A stretch of DNA of 64,000 nt from Lachnoclostridium sp. Marseille-P6806 (GCF_900625025.1 NZ_LR130578.1:186001-250000); one strand, 5' to 3'. Positions 24,280 through 32,962 are shown, counted from the first letter of the stretch. The notes: a model not told the origin generated them from the sequence alone. Numbers and translations are program-made.

Positions 24280-26038
24280 GCCCCGACTCCTTAATTGCCT
24301 GCTCAACCTGCTTCCCGGAAAGAGAGGGAATACGGATCTCCGCCACAGTTCCTCCGCTCTCCCGGTTCCGGAAGCAGATTCCGTACTCCTCCCCGTAAAA
24401 CAGTCTGATGCGTTCCCTGATATTGCGGATCCCGTATCCGTGATCCAGCGCATCAGCATCAGCGATCCCCACCCCGTCGTCCAGAACGGAAAATTCCAGC
24501 ACGCCTCCGTTTCGCTTCCCGCGCACTGTGACCGTACCCGGTCCGGGCTTCGGCTCGAGTCCGTGATAAACCGCATTCTCCACGAGCGGCTGGAGGATGA
24601 ACGTAAGGATATATTCCTCCCTCATCTTCTCCTCCACATCGATGTGCAGCGTGTACCGGCCGTGAAAACGGTAGTTCTGGAGCTTCATGTATGCCGCGAT
24701 CCGCTGCATTTCACTGCTGACCGGTATCAGCTTGTCCCCCTGATTGAGGCTCAGCTTGAAATTTTCGGAGAGGGACTGCACGAAATCGGCGATTTCATCC
24801 TCGTTTTTGAGAATGGCCATGAAATACAGCGTATCCAGCGTATTATACAGAAAATGCGGATTAATCTGCGATTGGAGGAGCAGAAGCTCCGACTCCCGCT
24901 CCCGGATCGTTGACTGAAGCAGTCGATCCTTGAGCTCCAGATTATTGTTGACAAGATCCTTGAAGCGGTTTCCGATCCTCCCCGCCTCGCTGTCGTCAAA
25001 GCTCGCCTCGACGCGCAGATTTCCCTCGCCGACACTCCGTATCGTCCCCTCCAGCACCGACAGCGGCGCAGTAATCGTCCGCGAAACACGGGCCGAAACC
25101 GGAATTGCCAGCCCGATCAGCAGAAATGCCAGCAGAAGCGCCGTCATCGCGACGAGGCGGCTGCGGGAGAAAAGCTCCGCCTCTGAAATAGCGCTGACCA
25201 CAGTCCAGCCGCTGATCCGGTTGTTCTCCTGCGCAAAAACATAACTTCCTCGGCCCTGTCCCCCAAAGGCCGCGAGAATCCCGGCAAGCTCCTCATCGTC
25301 TGCGGGAAGGGAGGTATACACCGGCCTCACCTTCCCAGCCGCGCTGTGTTCCCCGCTCCCGGGCGCATCTGCCGCAAGGATCAGATATTCCGAATTGTCA
25401 TATCCCTCCTTCGGGGTCCCGAAAGCCGACGCGAGCGACGATTTCCGCACATTAAAAACGAGATACCCCATCGGCTCCCCCGAGGCGGACAGCAGGAGCT
25501 TGGCCACCGAGAAAGCATCATCTCTGCCGCTGTCAAAGAGAATGTTGCCGACATAAAAGACCTCGCGCCCCTTTGCTGCATCGCAGTCCGCCACCCATGC
25601 TCTCTGCAGAATATTTTCCTCTGTCTGGTACGGAACGATATAGCTGCGGTTTGAATCATTCTGCGAGGCAAAAACGATATTGCCCGCCATGTTGACTGCG
25701 AGAATATCCCGCACGGCATTTCCCGAAAAAAGCGGCTTCTGAAGCTGGTCGAGCAGGATGCGGCTGCCGCTCGCCGTGAACGTCCGGCTCCCCGGATTCT
25801 CCTCCGCAAATGCACTCCGAAAGACAGTATTCGCAAGAAACGACCGTTCTTCATCAACGACGGACTTCAGCGTGATTTCCAGAACATGATTCGCAACCTG
25901 TATGCCGTCCGCATGGGCGGACTGATATTCCTCGCGTATCGTCCGGCTGGAGAAATAATAAAGAGCAGCGCCAAGAACCGTCGTGGTGAGCACCGCGACG
26001 GTTACAAGGGCAATGAATATCTGTTTGCGTATTGTCAT
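24254..26038 (-). CDS. YesM-type sensor histidine kinase
   Basis: 594 aa: membrane helix 1 (about 7-29), an extracellular sensor region of dCache type (30-290), membrane helix 2 (296-316), HAMP (317-370), and a His_kinase module with phospho-acceptor His395 in QINPHFLYNTLDT. A HATPase domain follows, with N box QPLVENAVYHGLEPK and G boxes DDGVGIAD and GYGIRNIRERI. It senses an external ligand, often through a sugar-binding protein, and phosphorylates the response regulator at 23470-24279. Its ATG overlaps the stop of the FGGY kinase by 4 bp, placing it in the same operon as the apiose-type catabolic genes. Confidence 0.93.
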   Translation of the reverse strand: MTIRKQIFIALVTVAVLTTTVLGAALYYFSSRTIREEYQSAHADGIQVANHVLEITLKSVVDEERSFLANTVFRSAFAEENPGSRTFTASGSRILLDQLQKPLFSGNAVRDILAVNMAGNIVFASQNDSNRSYIVPYQTEENILQRAWVADCDAAKGREVFYVGNILFDSGRDDAFSVAKLLLSASGEPMGYLVFNVRKSSLASAFGTPKEGYDNSEYLILAADAPGSGEHSAAGKVRPVYTSLPADDEELAGILAAFGGQGRGSYVFAQENNRISGWTVVSAISEAELFSRSRLVAMTALLLAFLLIGLAIPVSARVSRTITAPLSVLEGTIRSVGEGNLRVEASFDDSEAGRIGNRFKDLVNNNLELKDRLLQSTIRERESELLLLQSQINPHFLYNTLDTLYFMAILKNEDEIADFVQSLSENFKLSLNQGDKLIPVSSEMQRIAAYMKLQNYRFHGRYTLHIDVEEKMREEYILTFILQPLVENAVYHGLEPKPGPGTVTVRGKRNGGVLEFSVLDDGVGIADADALDHGYGIRNIRERIRLFYGEEYGICFRNRESGGTVAEIRIPSLSGKQVEQAIKESGHVQTGGCG

Positions 26039-27519
26039 TTATGCAGCGCCATGCCCACGGCAGCCCTCCAGCCCGCGTAGAGCTCATCCGCCTCCTGCCC
26101 GCTCATCGAAGGCTGATAGCTCCGCCGCTCCACACTGTCAAAAAGCTCATGTCTGTCATAAAGACCGACCGCGAGCCCCGCCGCATAAGCAGCACCCATT
26201 CCGGAGAGCTCCTCGGTCGGCGGAACCGCGACCGGGATCCCGGTGATGTCGCTCTGAAACTGCATAAGGTAACGGTTGCCGGTAGGCCCGCCGTCCACAC
26301 GGAGCTCCCGGAGCGGCAGTCCCGTATCAGCCTGCATCGCGCGCAGAACATCCGTGATCTGATAGGCAATACACTGCAGGGCATCACGCACGATTTCCGC
26401 ACGCCCTGTCGTCCTTGACATGCCGCAGAGCAGCCCCCTCGCATGCGGAGCCCAATAAGGGGCCCCAAGGCCCGTGAAAGCAGGCACAAGATAGGAGCGG
26501 TCATCCGGATTCGCCACTTCTGCGAGCGTCTGCGTCTGTCCCGCGGAATCGATAAGCCCCAGATCATCCTTGAGCCATGTGACGACCGCGCCGGTATAAT
26601 TGATATTTCCCTCGAGGACATACTCCGCACGTCCCCCCATTCTCCACGCAAGAGAGGTCACCAAGCCGTTTCCGGAAAGCACCGGCCTGTCCCCTATATG
26701 CATCATGATCGACGAGCCGGTGCCGTAGGTCGCCTTTATCATGCCCTTTTCGAGACAGCCCTGACCGAACAGTGCGCCGTGCGAATCCCCCAGCACACCC
26801 CGGATGGGGATCGGGTACGGAAGGTAGCCCTCAAGGTCCGTCTCCCCGAAGTCGCCGTCTGAATCCGTGATCTCCGCGAGCACCTCCTCCGGCACGCCGA
26901 ACAGAGCACATATCTCCTTGTCCCACGAGAGCGAGGCCAGATTGAACAGCTGCGTTCTCGAAGCATTGGAGCAGTCCGTGCGGTATACCCTGCCGTGCGT
27001 AAGCCGGTACACAAGATAGCTGTCCATCGTCCCCATACGCAGACGCCCCTCTCTCAGAACGCGTCCCGCCTCCGGCACATTTTCCAGTATCCATGCGAGC
27101 TTTGCCCCAGGGAAGTACGGAGAGAGGCGGATCCCCGTCGCCGCATACACCCTCCCCGAAATATCTTCTCCGCTTTTTGCTATCCGCTCACAGAGCTCCG
27201 CCGCCCGCGCGCACTGCCAGACAACGGCATCGCAGACCGGCTTCCCCGCATCATCAAAAGCCACCGTGGTCTCCCGCTGGTTGCTGATGCCGAGCGCTGC
27301 GATCTCCTTTCTGTCAATCCCGGATCTGTCCACCACATTCCTGACGGCCTGCAGCGTGTTCGCATAGATCTCCTCCGGGTCATGGCTGACCCAGCCCCGT
27401 TCGCTCACAATCTGCCTGTGTGCGAGATCCGCCCGCTGCATGAGCCTGCCCCCGGCGTCGAAGAGCAGAGCCTTGGTCCCCTGCGTGCTCTGGTCGATGC
27501 TCAGAATATACTTTCCCAT
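26035..27519 (-). CDS. FGGY carbohydrate kinase; probable apulose kinase (AplK-like)
   Basis: 494 aa from MGKYILSIDQSTQGTKALLF, with AAGGATGA before the ATG. Both FGGY halves are present. The ATP-side phosphate loop is DQSTQGTK, the catalytic Asp lies in LGDSHGALFGQG, and the C-terminal nucleotide site includes VDGGPTGNRYLMQFQSDI. By sequence it resembles glycerol kinase (NQRETTVAFD, VVWQCAR), but no glycerol genes are nearby. It follows a fucose-isomerase-type gene and a split transketolase, the gene set of the D-apiose pathway, in which an FGGY kinase phosphorylates D-apulose. It also overlaps the histidine kinase by 4 bp. Kinase family certain; apulose inferred from context; glycerol kinase is the main alternative. 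Confidence 0.75.
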   Translation of the reverse strand: MGKYILSIDQSTQGTKALLFDAGGRLMQRADLAHRQIVSERGWVSHDPEEIYANTLQAVRNVVDRSGIDRKEIAALGISNQRETTVAFDDAGKPVCDAVVWQCARAAELCERIAKSGEDISGRVYAATGIRLSPYFPGAKLAWILENVPEAGRVLREGRLRMGTMDSYLVYRLTHGRVYRTDCSNASRTQLFNLASLSWDKEICALFGVPEEVLAEITDSDGDFGETDLEGYLPYPIPIRGVLGDSHGALFGQGCLEKGMIKATYGTGSSIMMHIGDRPVLSGNGLVTSLAWRMGGRAEYVLEGNINYTGAVVTWLKDDLGLIDSAGQTQTLAEVANPDDRSYLVPAFTGLGAPYWAPHARGLLCGMSRTTGRAEIVRDALQCIAYQITDVLRAMQADTGLPLRELRVDGGPTGNRYLMQFQSDITGIPVAVPPTEELSGMGAAYAAGLAVGLYDRHELFDSVERRSYQPSMSGQEADELYAGWRAAVGMALHK

Positions 27520-27583
27520 CGTCTCATCCTTATGTCTGGCCTGTCCCGGCAGACGTCTCTCCCGTATCCGCGCAGCGCAGGCA

Positions 27584-28519
27584 TCAGGCAAGCGCTTCCT
27601 TTGCCTTTTGGGCAATGCCCTCTGCATTCATACCGTAATAGTCAAAAACCTCCGCAGAAGTCCCCGTGATGACGGGCTCGTCCGGAAGTGCGATTTCCAG
27701 CACCTTTTTCGGATCGTTCTCCGAGACGATCTGCGCGGTTATGGCGCCCAGTCCCCCGAACGGCGCGTGCTCCTCCACCGTGACGATGGCGCGTGTTGTC
27801 CGTGCCGCGCGGAGCACCGCCTCCCTGTCGACCGGCTTCAGACAATACATGTCAAGGACCTGTGCGCTGATGCCCTCCGCCGCGAGCAGCTCCGCTGCAT
27901 CCGCCGCAGGGCGCACCATTTCTCCGCAGGCGAGGATCGCCACATCGCTCCCCTCCCGGACAAGCGTCGCCCTGTCCATTTCAAAGGGACAGTTTTCTTC
28001 CGTGTAGACGTCCTCCACCGGATTTCTTCCTGTCCGAATATAGGCCGGCTTCTCATCTGCCAGAAGGGCCTCGAACAGCTTTCTCGTCTGGAAGCGGTCC
28101 GAAGGAAGATATACGCGCATGCCCGGAATGGCTGTCATCGCTGCGATGTCCTGCGCGCTGTGATGGCTCATGCCCAGAGCACCATAGCTGATGCCTCCGG
28201 AAATCCCGATGAGCTTGACGTTCTGGCCGGAGTAGGCGCAGTCCACCTTGACCTGCTCATAGCTCCTCGTAGAGAGAAAGCTCGCCGGAGAGGCTGCGTA
28301 AGGTTTCTTTCCGCTCTTGGCAAGTCCCGCCGCGATACCGACGAGATCCTGTTCGGCGATACCGACCTCGACCGACTGCCCCGGGTATCGCTCGAAGAAC
28401 GGGGTGAGCGACGCAGAGCCGCGGGAATCGCTGCACAGCACGACAATATCTTTGTCGACCACGGCATGCTCCATCAGAACATCGCAGATCACTTTGCGGT
28501 TCGGAATACGGTTAGACAT
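27584..28519 (-). CDS. Transketolase C-terminal subunit; probable apulose-4-phosphate transketolase subunit B
   Basis: 311 aa from MSNRIPNRKVICDVL. It holds the pyrimidine-binding domain (catalytic-type Glu in VEVGIAEQDLVGIAAGLA) and the transketolase C-terminal domain (DMYCLKPVDREAV, VTVEEHAPFGGLG). It forms an active enzyme with the N-terminal subunit, whose gene overlaps its start by 8 bp. Split transketolases in carbohydrate operons are usually specialised. Here the neighbours (isomerase, FGGY kinase) match the D-apiose pathway, in which apulose-4-phosphate and glyceraldehyde-3-phosphate give xylulose-5-phosphate and dihydroxyacetone phosphate. The reaction is inferred from context. Confidence 0.75.
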   Translation of the reverse strand: MSNRIPNRKVICDVLMEHAVVDKDIVVLCSDSRGSASLTPFFERYPGQSVEVGIAEQDLVGIAAGLAKSGKKPYAASPASFLSTRSYEQVKVDCAYSGQNVKLIGISGGISYGALGMSHHSAQDIAAMTAIPGMRVYLPSDRFQTRKLFEALLADEKPAYIRTGRNPVEDVYTEENCPFEMDRATLVREGSDVAILACGEMVRPAADAAELLAAEGISAQVLDMYCLKPVDREAVLRAARTTRAIVTVEEHAPFGGLGAITAQIVSENDPKKVLEIALPDEPVITGTSAEVFDYYGMNAEGIAQKAKEALA

Positions 28520-29354
28520 TGAGAAGCGCCTCCTTTCCTGCATCCAGATCGCGGACGATGTGTTCATATTCCTCCACCGTCGGCACATGATGATGCCACT
28601 CCGCCTTGTTTTCCATTACGGGGCTTCCCTTGCCCTTGACGGTATTCGCTATGAGGCAGGTGGGACATCCCTTTGTCTCACGGGCCTCTGCAAAGGCGGC
28701 ATGCAGCGCATCAAGATCATTGCCGTCCTCCACATTCACGACGTGCCAGCCAAAGGAGCGCACTCTGTCCGCCAGCTTCTCCTGCGCCATGACGTCCTCC
28801 GTACTGCCGGAAATCTGCAGCCGGTTCCTGTCGATTACGGCACAGAGCGTATCCAGTCCGTACATATGTCCGGACATGAAGCCCTCCCACACCGAGCCCT
28901 CCGCGAGCTCACCATCACCCATGACCACATAGGTGCGGCTGTCCCTCCCGCTCATCCGGTTGCCGAGCGCCAGTCCCACCGCCACGGGAAGACCGTGGCC
29001 AAGAGAGCCCGAATTCATCTCCATGCCCGGCAGCTTGTTGTTCGGATGCCCGATATAAGGCGACCCGAAGCGGGAGAAACGCGCCCTGACATCCTCCAGA
29101 TCAAGAAAGCCCCTCGCGCACAGGACCGCATAATACGCCTCCACGGCGTGTCCCTTGCTGAGAATAAAATAATCCCGATCCGGATCCTCCCGGTTCTCCG
29201 GGGAAATATTCATCTGGTTGAAATACAGCTCGATCAGTGTATCCATGACACTCATATCGCCGCCGATGTGGCCTCCGCCGCCCGCCATGATGATATCGAG
29301 CGTATCCCTGCGAAGGTCATATGCCCTGCGCTTCAGATTTTCCATGCTCTCCAT
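28512..29354 (-). CDS. Transketolase N-terminal subunit; probable apulose-4-phosphate transketolase subunit A
   Basis: 280 aa from MESMENLKRRAYDLRR; AAAGGAGGATCGGA before this ATG fixes the start. It carries the thiamine diphosphate and Mg site GDGELAEGSVWEG with the distal Asn177 (IDRNRLQI), the His-Gly segment SKGHAVEAYY and the loop GSLGHGLPVAVG, all standard for transketolase. It lacks the pyrimidine and C-terminal domains, which are on the next gene. The two genes overlap by 8 bp, as expected for a fixed-ratio heteromer. Its role in apiose breakdown is inferred from the neighbouring isomerase and kinase genes. Confidence 0.78.
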   Translation of the reverse strand: MESMENLKRRAYDLRRDTLDIIMAGGGGHIGGDMSVMDTLIELYFNQMNISPENREDPDRDYFILSKGHAVEAYYAVLCARGFLDLEDVRARFSRFGSPYIGHPNNKLPGMEMNSGSLGHGLPVAVGLALGNRMSGRDSRTYVVMGDGELAEGSVWEGFMSGHMYGLDTLCAVIDRNRLQISGSTEDVMAQEKLADRVRSFGWHVVNVEDGNDLDALHAAFAEARETKGCPTCLIANTVKGKGSPVMENKAEWHHHVPTVEEYEHIVRDLDAGKEALLNV

Positions 29355-29469
29355 TCCGATCCTCCTTTCCCCTGCCGGAGCTCTTCCGGCACCCCGCGCT
29401 CTCTCTGTGGGCGCAGAGCACACAATACCATCTCAAGCACCATCCGGAGCTCATGCACGGCCTCAGGGC

Positions 29470-30897
29470 TCAGATTTCATCAAATACAACGTCCTCACCG
29501 CGCAGACAGGCCCGGACCTTATCCTCGATCGGATCATAAAGATCCGGCGTGATGCCCAGATATTTGCACGCCTCATACAGAACCGGCACGACATCAGAAT
29601 GAATGGCAACACAGTGATGAATATAGGGGCCCTCGACGATTTTGGCCTCGAGACGCTTCCAGTTGCTCACCTCTATCCAGAGATAGGTTCCTCTCGTGTA
29701 GGGGCCGTCGATCCCTTTCGCATGGCCCAGCAGCAGAAAATAATCCCCTCCGTCTCCGTCAAAACGCGCAATCGAAATTTTTCCGTGCCTTGCCTCTGCG
29801 GAAACCGCGCCGTTCTGCGGAAACGCAACCGGCACACAGATCGTGGGCTTCTCTTTCGCCACACTGATCGGCCACGGACCGCAGTGCTGCAGAAGCTCAC
29901 CGTTATCGTTGTCAGGATGGCGCACCGTCCAGTCCGCAAACATCGCGCGGTGCTCGCCCATATCAGCCGCTTCCACCATGATCTGCGTGATCGCACCGTG
30001 AATATCGGTCTCACAGACGACCGGCAGTCCTTCCTCGATAAGGAGGGAATTTGCCGCGCAGGGCATGATCCCTATCTCGTCCTGCAGCGCATTCCAGCAC
30101 TGGATCGCCGCCGCGCCCGCTCCGTACCTGTCCGCAAGATTCCGCATCGCACATTTGAGAGAGGCGACCGAGGTCAGGTATCTTTCCTCAATGTCGCAGT
30201 TCATATTGGCGCGGCAGTATTCAACCACTCCGCGGATCTTCTCCGGCTCTTCCGCCTCCAGACGGTGCATCTCCTTATAGAGCTCCGGCAGCGGCACCGG
30301 CGCGAGCTGTATGTTGAATTTCTCAAGCAGCTCCCCCTCATTGCACATCGTCGACCAGAAATCGAAAGGCCGCGGCCCTATCTGCAGAACACGCAGTCCG
30401 CGGAATTTCTTGACCACATTGCAGACACGCAGGAAATCCCGCATTCCGCGTTCAAACTCCGGATCCTCCAGACCGCAGTTGGTCATATAGGTAAACGGAA
30501 CGCCGAAACGGCGCAGCACCTTGCCGGTCGCAAAGAGACCACACTGCGAATCCCGCTCACGTGAGCCTTTCGCATCAGGTCTTTCGTCTCTCGGCCCCCA
30601 GAGCAGCACCGGTACATCCAGCTCTTTCGCAAGACGCGCACACTCATATTCCGTACCGAAATTCTCATGTGCAAGAAAGAGTCCATCGATCTTCTCCTCT
30701 CTGAATTTCTGTGCAATCTTCCTGCGATCCTCATCGTCGTAAAGAAGACCCTCCTCATTGAATTCCCTGATATCTACGTAATCGATGCCGAGCTCATCCA
30801 TTTTTTTTCTCGTGTAGTCGGCGTATCGCACCGCGGCCGGTGCACTGAAAATCGCACGCCGTGTGGGCGCAAAACCGATTCTGATCTGTGCCGTCAT
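29470..30897 (-). CDS. L-fucose/L-arabinose isomerase-family protein; probable D-apiose isomerase
   Basis: 475 aa with ribosome site GAAAGGATGGAAAGGG. The N-terminal half has two Rossmann-like domains (HENFGTEYECARLAKELDVPVLLWGPRDE, LRVLQIGPRPFDFWS). The C-terminal half has the metal-site region of this family (GIMPCAANSLLIEEGLPVVCETDIHGAIT, then WTVRHPDNDNGELLQHCGPWP). Members interconvert aldoses and ketoses such as fucose, arabinose and apiose. No fuculose or ribulose aldolase or epimerase is present; the following genes encode a split transketolase and an FGGY kinase, so D-apiose to D-apulose is the best guess. It is the first gene of this operon and is divergent from the LacI gene at 31370. 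Confidence 0.7.
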   Translation of the reverse strand: MTAQIRIGFAPTRRAIFSAPAAVRYADYTRKKMDELGIDYVDIREFNEEGLLYDDEDRRKIAQKFREEKIDGLFLAHENFGTEYECARLAKELDVPVLLWGPRDERPDAKGSRERDSQCGLFATGKVLRRFGVPFTYMTNCGLEDPEFERGMRDFLRVCNVVKKFRGLRVLQIGPRPFDFWSTMCNEGELLEKFNIQLAPVPLPELYKEMHRLEAEEPEKIRGVVEYCRANMNCDIEERYLTSVASLKCAMRNLADRYGAGAAAIQCWNALQDEIGIMPCAANSLLIEEGLPVVCETDIHGAITQIMVEAADMGEHRAMFADWTVRHPDNDNGELLQHCGPWPISVAKEKPTICVPVAFPQNGAVSAEARHGKISIARFDGDGGDYFLLLGHAKGIDGPYTRGTYLWIEVSNWKRLEAKIVEGPYIHHCVAIHSDVVPVLYEACKYLGITPDLYDPIEDKVRACLRGEDVVFDEI

Positions 30898-31104
30898 TCC
30901 CTTTCCATCCTTTCCGGGAGCATTCCCTGCCTGAAAAACCGCCCCCCGCTTCCGCAGTCACCCGTTCCCACATCCGGAAAATCCAAAATTCTTTCTCTGG
31001 GACTCCGTAATTACCCTGATGATAGCAAGGTTTTTTCTAAATTTAAATCTATAATTTAGTTTATATTTTCTAAATTCTTCCAAGTTTATTCCCGCGAGCA
31101 ATGA

Positions 31105-31136
31105 GCCAAATGGACATGCTTGCATGTCCATTTGGC
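31105..31136. repeat. Perfect 15-bp inverted repeat (palindromic intergenic element)
   Basis: GCCAAATGGACATGC and its exact complement are separated by 2 nt. The palindrome is flanked by direct copies of CCGCGAG (31092-31098 and 31142-31148), so the unit spans about 31092-31148. No T-run follows on either strand, so it is not a simple terminator. It looks like a REP-type or small mobile palindromic unit. Confidence 0.7.
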
Positions 31137-31200
31137 GAATGCCGCGAGGGTCAAATCTCCCCCGCCCCTTGGGGTGCACAAATCGGAAACAAACTAAATC

Positions 31201-31226
31201 ATGCCCCGTAGCTTGCTGCGGGGCAT
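31201..31226. repeat. 12-bp inverted repeat near the lacI promoter side
   Basis: ATGCCCCGTAGC and GCTGCGGGGCAT form a 12-bp stem with one mismatch and a 2-nt loop, 65 bp from the larger palindrome. It may be the other end of the same repeat unit or an independent hairpin. No gene ends here, so a terminator role is unlikely. Confidence 0.55.
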
Positions 31227-31369
31227 TTGACTTGCAGATATTTATTATTCTGATACACTGTCCTACAGAATCATAAAGTCCTGCATGAGGATGGAGCGGT
31301 GCGAAGCGCCGCGGGAATCCGAATGCAGGGAGGATTGCGGGAGCCGCACCGCCCCGGAACAGGATGCCC

Positions 31370-32362
31370 ATGACCTCCAAAGAACTGGCAAAACTCCTTG
31401 GATTATCCGAGACCTCCGTCTCCTTTGCACTGAACGGCAAGGCGGGAGTCTCCACACAGACCCGCAACCGTGTACTCGAAGCGGCGGAAAAATACGGAAT
31501 GCCGCCGCGCAGACCAGCGGCGCCATCTGCCGGCACCATCTGTCTGCTTTATTACCGCAAGCACGGGGCCGTTCTCAATGACAGCTCCTTTTTCACCGAA
31601 CTCACCGAAGGGGTAGAGCAGAAATGCGCGGAGGAGGGCTGGCGCGTCAGCCTCGTCAATGTATATTCTCCCGAGGATCTGGAAATACAGATCCGCGAGC
31701 TTTCCAATATGAAGACCGCCGGTCTCATGATCCTCGGGACAGAAATGAAGCAGGATGATTTCAATATCCTTCCGTTTGCCGAAATCCCCTGCCTCCTGCT
31801 CGATAATCATTTTATTTCCGCCCGCATCGACTCTGTTCAGATCAACAATACCGACGGCGCCTTTACCGCCGCCAATTATCTTATCAAAAAGCTCAAGGTG
31901 CAGCCGGGGTATCTTCATTCCTCTTACCCCATCAACAATTTTGATCAGCGCACCGAGGGCTTCCACAAGGCCCTTCGCCACAACGGAATGTCTGTTTCCA
32001 ATATCGTCGTCCATGAATTGACCCCCTCCATAGACGGCGCCTTTGCCGATATGACAGCTATATTGGAAAGCGGGGAAAAGCCCGTCCGGTCCTACTTTGC
32101 CGATAATGACCAGATCGCGATCGGCGCCATGCGGGCACTCCGCGAAAAGGGCTTTCGCATCCCGGAGGATGTCGCTCTCATAGGCTTTGACGACATCCCC
32201 ATGTGCAGCTATACCGAACCGCCGCTTTCCACCGTCCATGTTCCAAAGCACCATATGGGCATCGTGGCCGCGGAGCGGCTTCTCTCCGCAATCCGAACGG
32301 GAGATCGCTATTCGGTCAATATTGAAATTTCCACCAATCTGGTACTGCGCCGGACAATCTGA
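31370..32362 (+). CDS. LacI-family transcriptional regulator, divergent from the apiose-type operon
   Basis: 330 aa from MTSKELAKLLGLSETSVSFALN; an ATG two codons upstream (31364) is also possible, but AGGA spacing favours 31370. It has the helix-turn-helix and hinge at the N-terminus (with GKAGVSTQTRNRVLEAAEKYG), then a sugar-effector domain (YFADNDQIAIGAMRALREKGFRIPEDVALIGFDDIPM). It is the only clear plus-strand gene of the window, and being head-to-head with the isomerase operon suggests it represses that operon and itself. It is a close relative of the LacI at 13977-15044. The two regulators may share operators (TTTTCTAAA motifs lie at both promoters) or ligands. Confidence 0.92.
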   Translation: MTSKELAKLLGLSETSVSFALNGKAGVSTQTRNRVLEAAEKYGMPPRRPAAPSAGTICLLYYRKHGAVLNDSSFFTELTEGVEQKCAEEGWRVSLVNVYSPEDLEIQIRELSNMKTAGLMILGTEMKQDDFNILPFAEIPCLLLDNHFISARIDSVQINNTDGAFTAANYLIKKLKVQPGYLHSSYPINNFDQRTEGFHKALRHNGMSVSNIVVHELTPSIDGAFADMTAILESGEKPVRSYFADNDQIAIGAMRALREKGFRIPEDVALIGFDDIPMCSYTEPPLSTVHVPKHHMGIVAAERLLSAIRTGDRYSVNIEISTNLVLRRTI

Positions 32363-32434
32363 AGCTCAGCCCCAAACAGTCCCCCAAAATTCGGCCTTCT
32401 GCACGGACACTCTTGACATGCCACCCGAATTCAT

Positions 32435-32492
32435 GGCAAAAACGAACAAGGCCTGACCGGCAGGAATGCCGTTCAGGCCTTGCAGACAGTTT
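32435..32492. terminator. Bidirectional Rho-independent terminator between lacI and rplT
   Basis: A 16-bp stem with one mismatch (arms 32447-32462 and 32467-32482) and a 4-nt loop. On the plus strand AGACAGTTTTTG follows; on the minus strand TTCGTTTTTGCC follows. It serves both convergent genes. No gene lies between 32363 and 32500. Confidence 0.88.
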
Positions 32493-32500
32493 TTGAATGA

Positions 32501-32872
32501 TCAATTTTTTTCCGGCGCAGAAACCTTCTCCTCCGCCAGCTTCGCAAGCGCTGCGAATCCCGCCGCGTCGTTCACTGCCATCTCCGCAAGCATCTTGCGG
32601 TTGATGTCGACGCCGGCCAACTTCAGCCCGTGCATCAGTCTGCTGTAAGAAATGCCGCTCATGCGGGCCGCCGCGTTGATACGGGTGATCCACAGCGATC
32701 TCATATCTCTCTTTCTCTGCTTGCGTCCCGCAAAGGAAGAGGCGAGCGCTCTCATAACCGACTGCTTGGCCACTCTGTACTGCTTGGAACGGGCTCCGCG
32801 GTATCCCTTTGCCAGCTTCAGAACTCTGTTATGCTTCTTCTTGGCGTTTAAGCCACCTTTAATACGTGCCAT
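32501..32872 (-). CDS. rplT: Ribosomal protein bL20
   Basis: 123 aa, starting MARIKGGLNAKKKHNRVLKL, the near-invariant bL20 N-terminus, with a long basic helix followed by the globular domain (RSLWITRINAAARMSGISYSRLMHGL). It binds 23S rRNA early in 50S assembly and, in Firmicutes, represses its own operon by binding the infC leader. GGAGG precedes the ATG. The usual length is 115-120 aa; the C-terminal tail here is slightly extended (EEKVSAPEKN). It is the last gene of infC-rpmI-rplT. Confidence 0.98.
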   Translation of the reverse strand: MARIKGGLNAKKKHNRVLKLAKGYRGARSKQYRVAKQSVMRALASSFAGRKQRKRDMRSLWITRINAAARMSGISYSRLMHGLKLAGVDINRKMLAEMAVNDAAGFAALAKLAEEKVSAPEKN

Positions 32873-32962
32873 GCTGAATTATCCTCCAATCTGATTGTCC
32901 CCGCAAAAGCTCCCGGCGCGCACCGTCGTCCGGAGTTCTCAGGGTTTCTGCCGCCGTTCCGC

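Larger units (their letters stand above)
30898..31369. promoter_or_regulatory. Divergent regulatory region between the isomerase operon and lacI
   Basis: About 470 bp without a gene. AT-rich DNA at 31031-31080 has three evenly spaced half-sites: CTAAATT (31037-31043), AATTTAG (31053-31059) and CTAAATT (31070-31076), starting 16-17 bp apart and alternating in orientation. They share the core TTTTCTAAA with the operator-like motif at 18241-18258. A weak minus-strand promoter candidate is TTTAAA with TATCAT at 17 bp, reading toward the isomerase. Then come a perfect 32-bp palindrome and a second hairpin (separate entries). Before lacI, arms GCGGTGCG (31296-31303) and CGCACCGC (31345-31352) can form a leader stem ending just before the ribosome site. 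Confidence 0.55.

Noticed and set aside
24280-24576. N-terminal extension of the response regulator
   Set aside because: It lies within the histidine kinase coding region in another frame and has no receiver-domain similarity; MYRLVVVDDE is the normal start.
26035-27519. Plain glycerol kinase (glpK) annotation
   Set aside because: Sequence alone would allow it, but no glpF/glpD-type genes are near and the operon has an isomerase and split transketolase; apulose kinase fits better. Not excluded.
31137-31539. Minus-strand frame of about 190 codons across the divergent region and the start of lacI (30958-31539)
   Set aside because: It runs through hairpins and the antisense of lacI, has no family similarity and no ribosome site.
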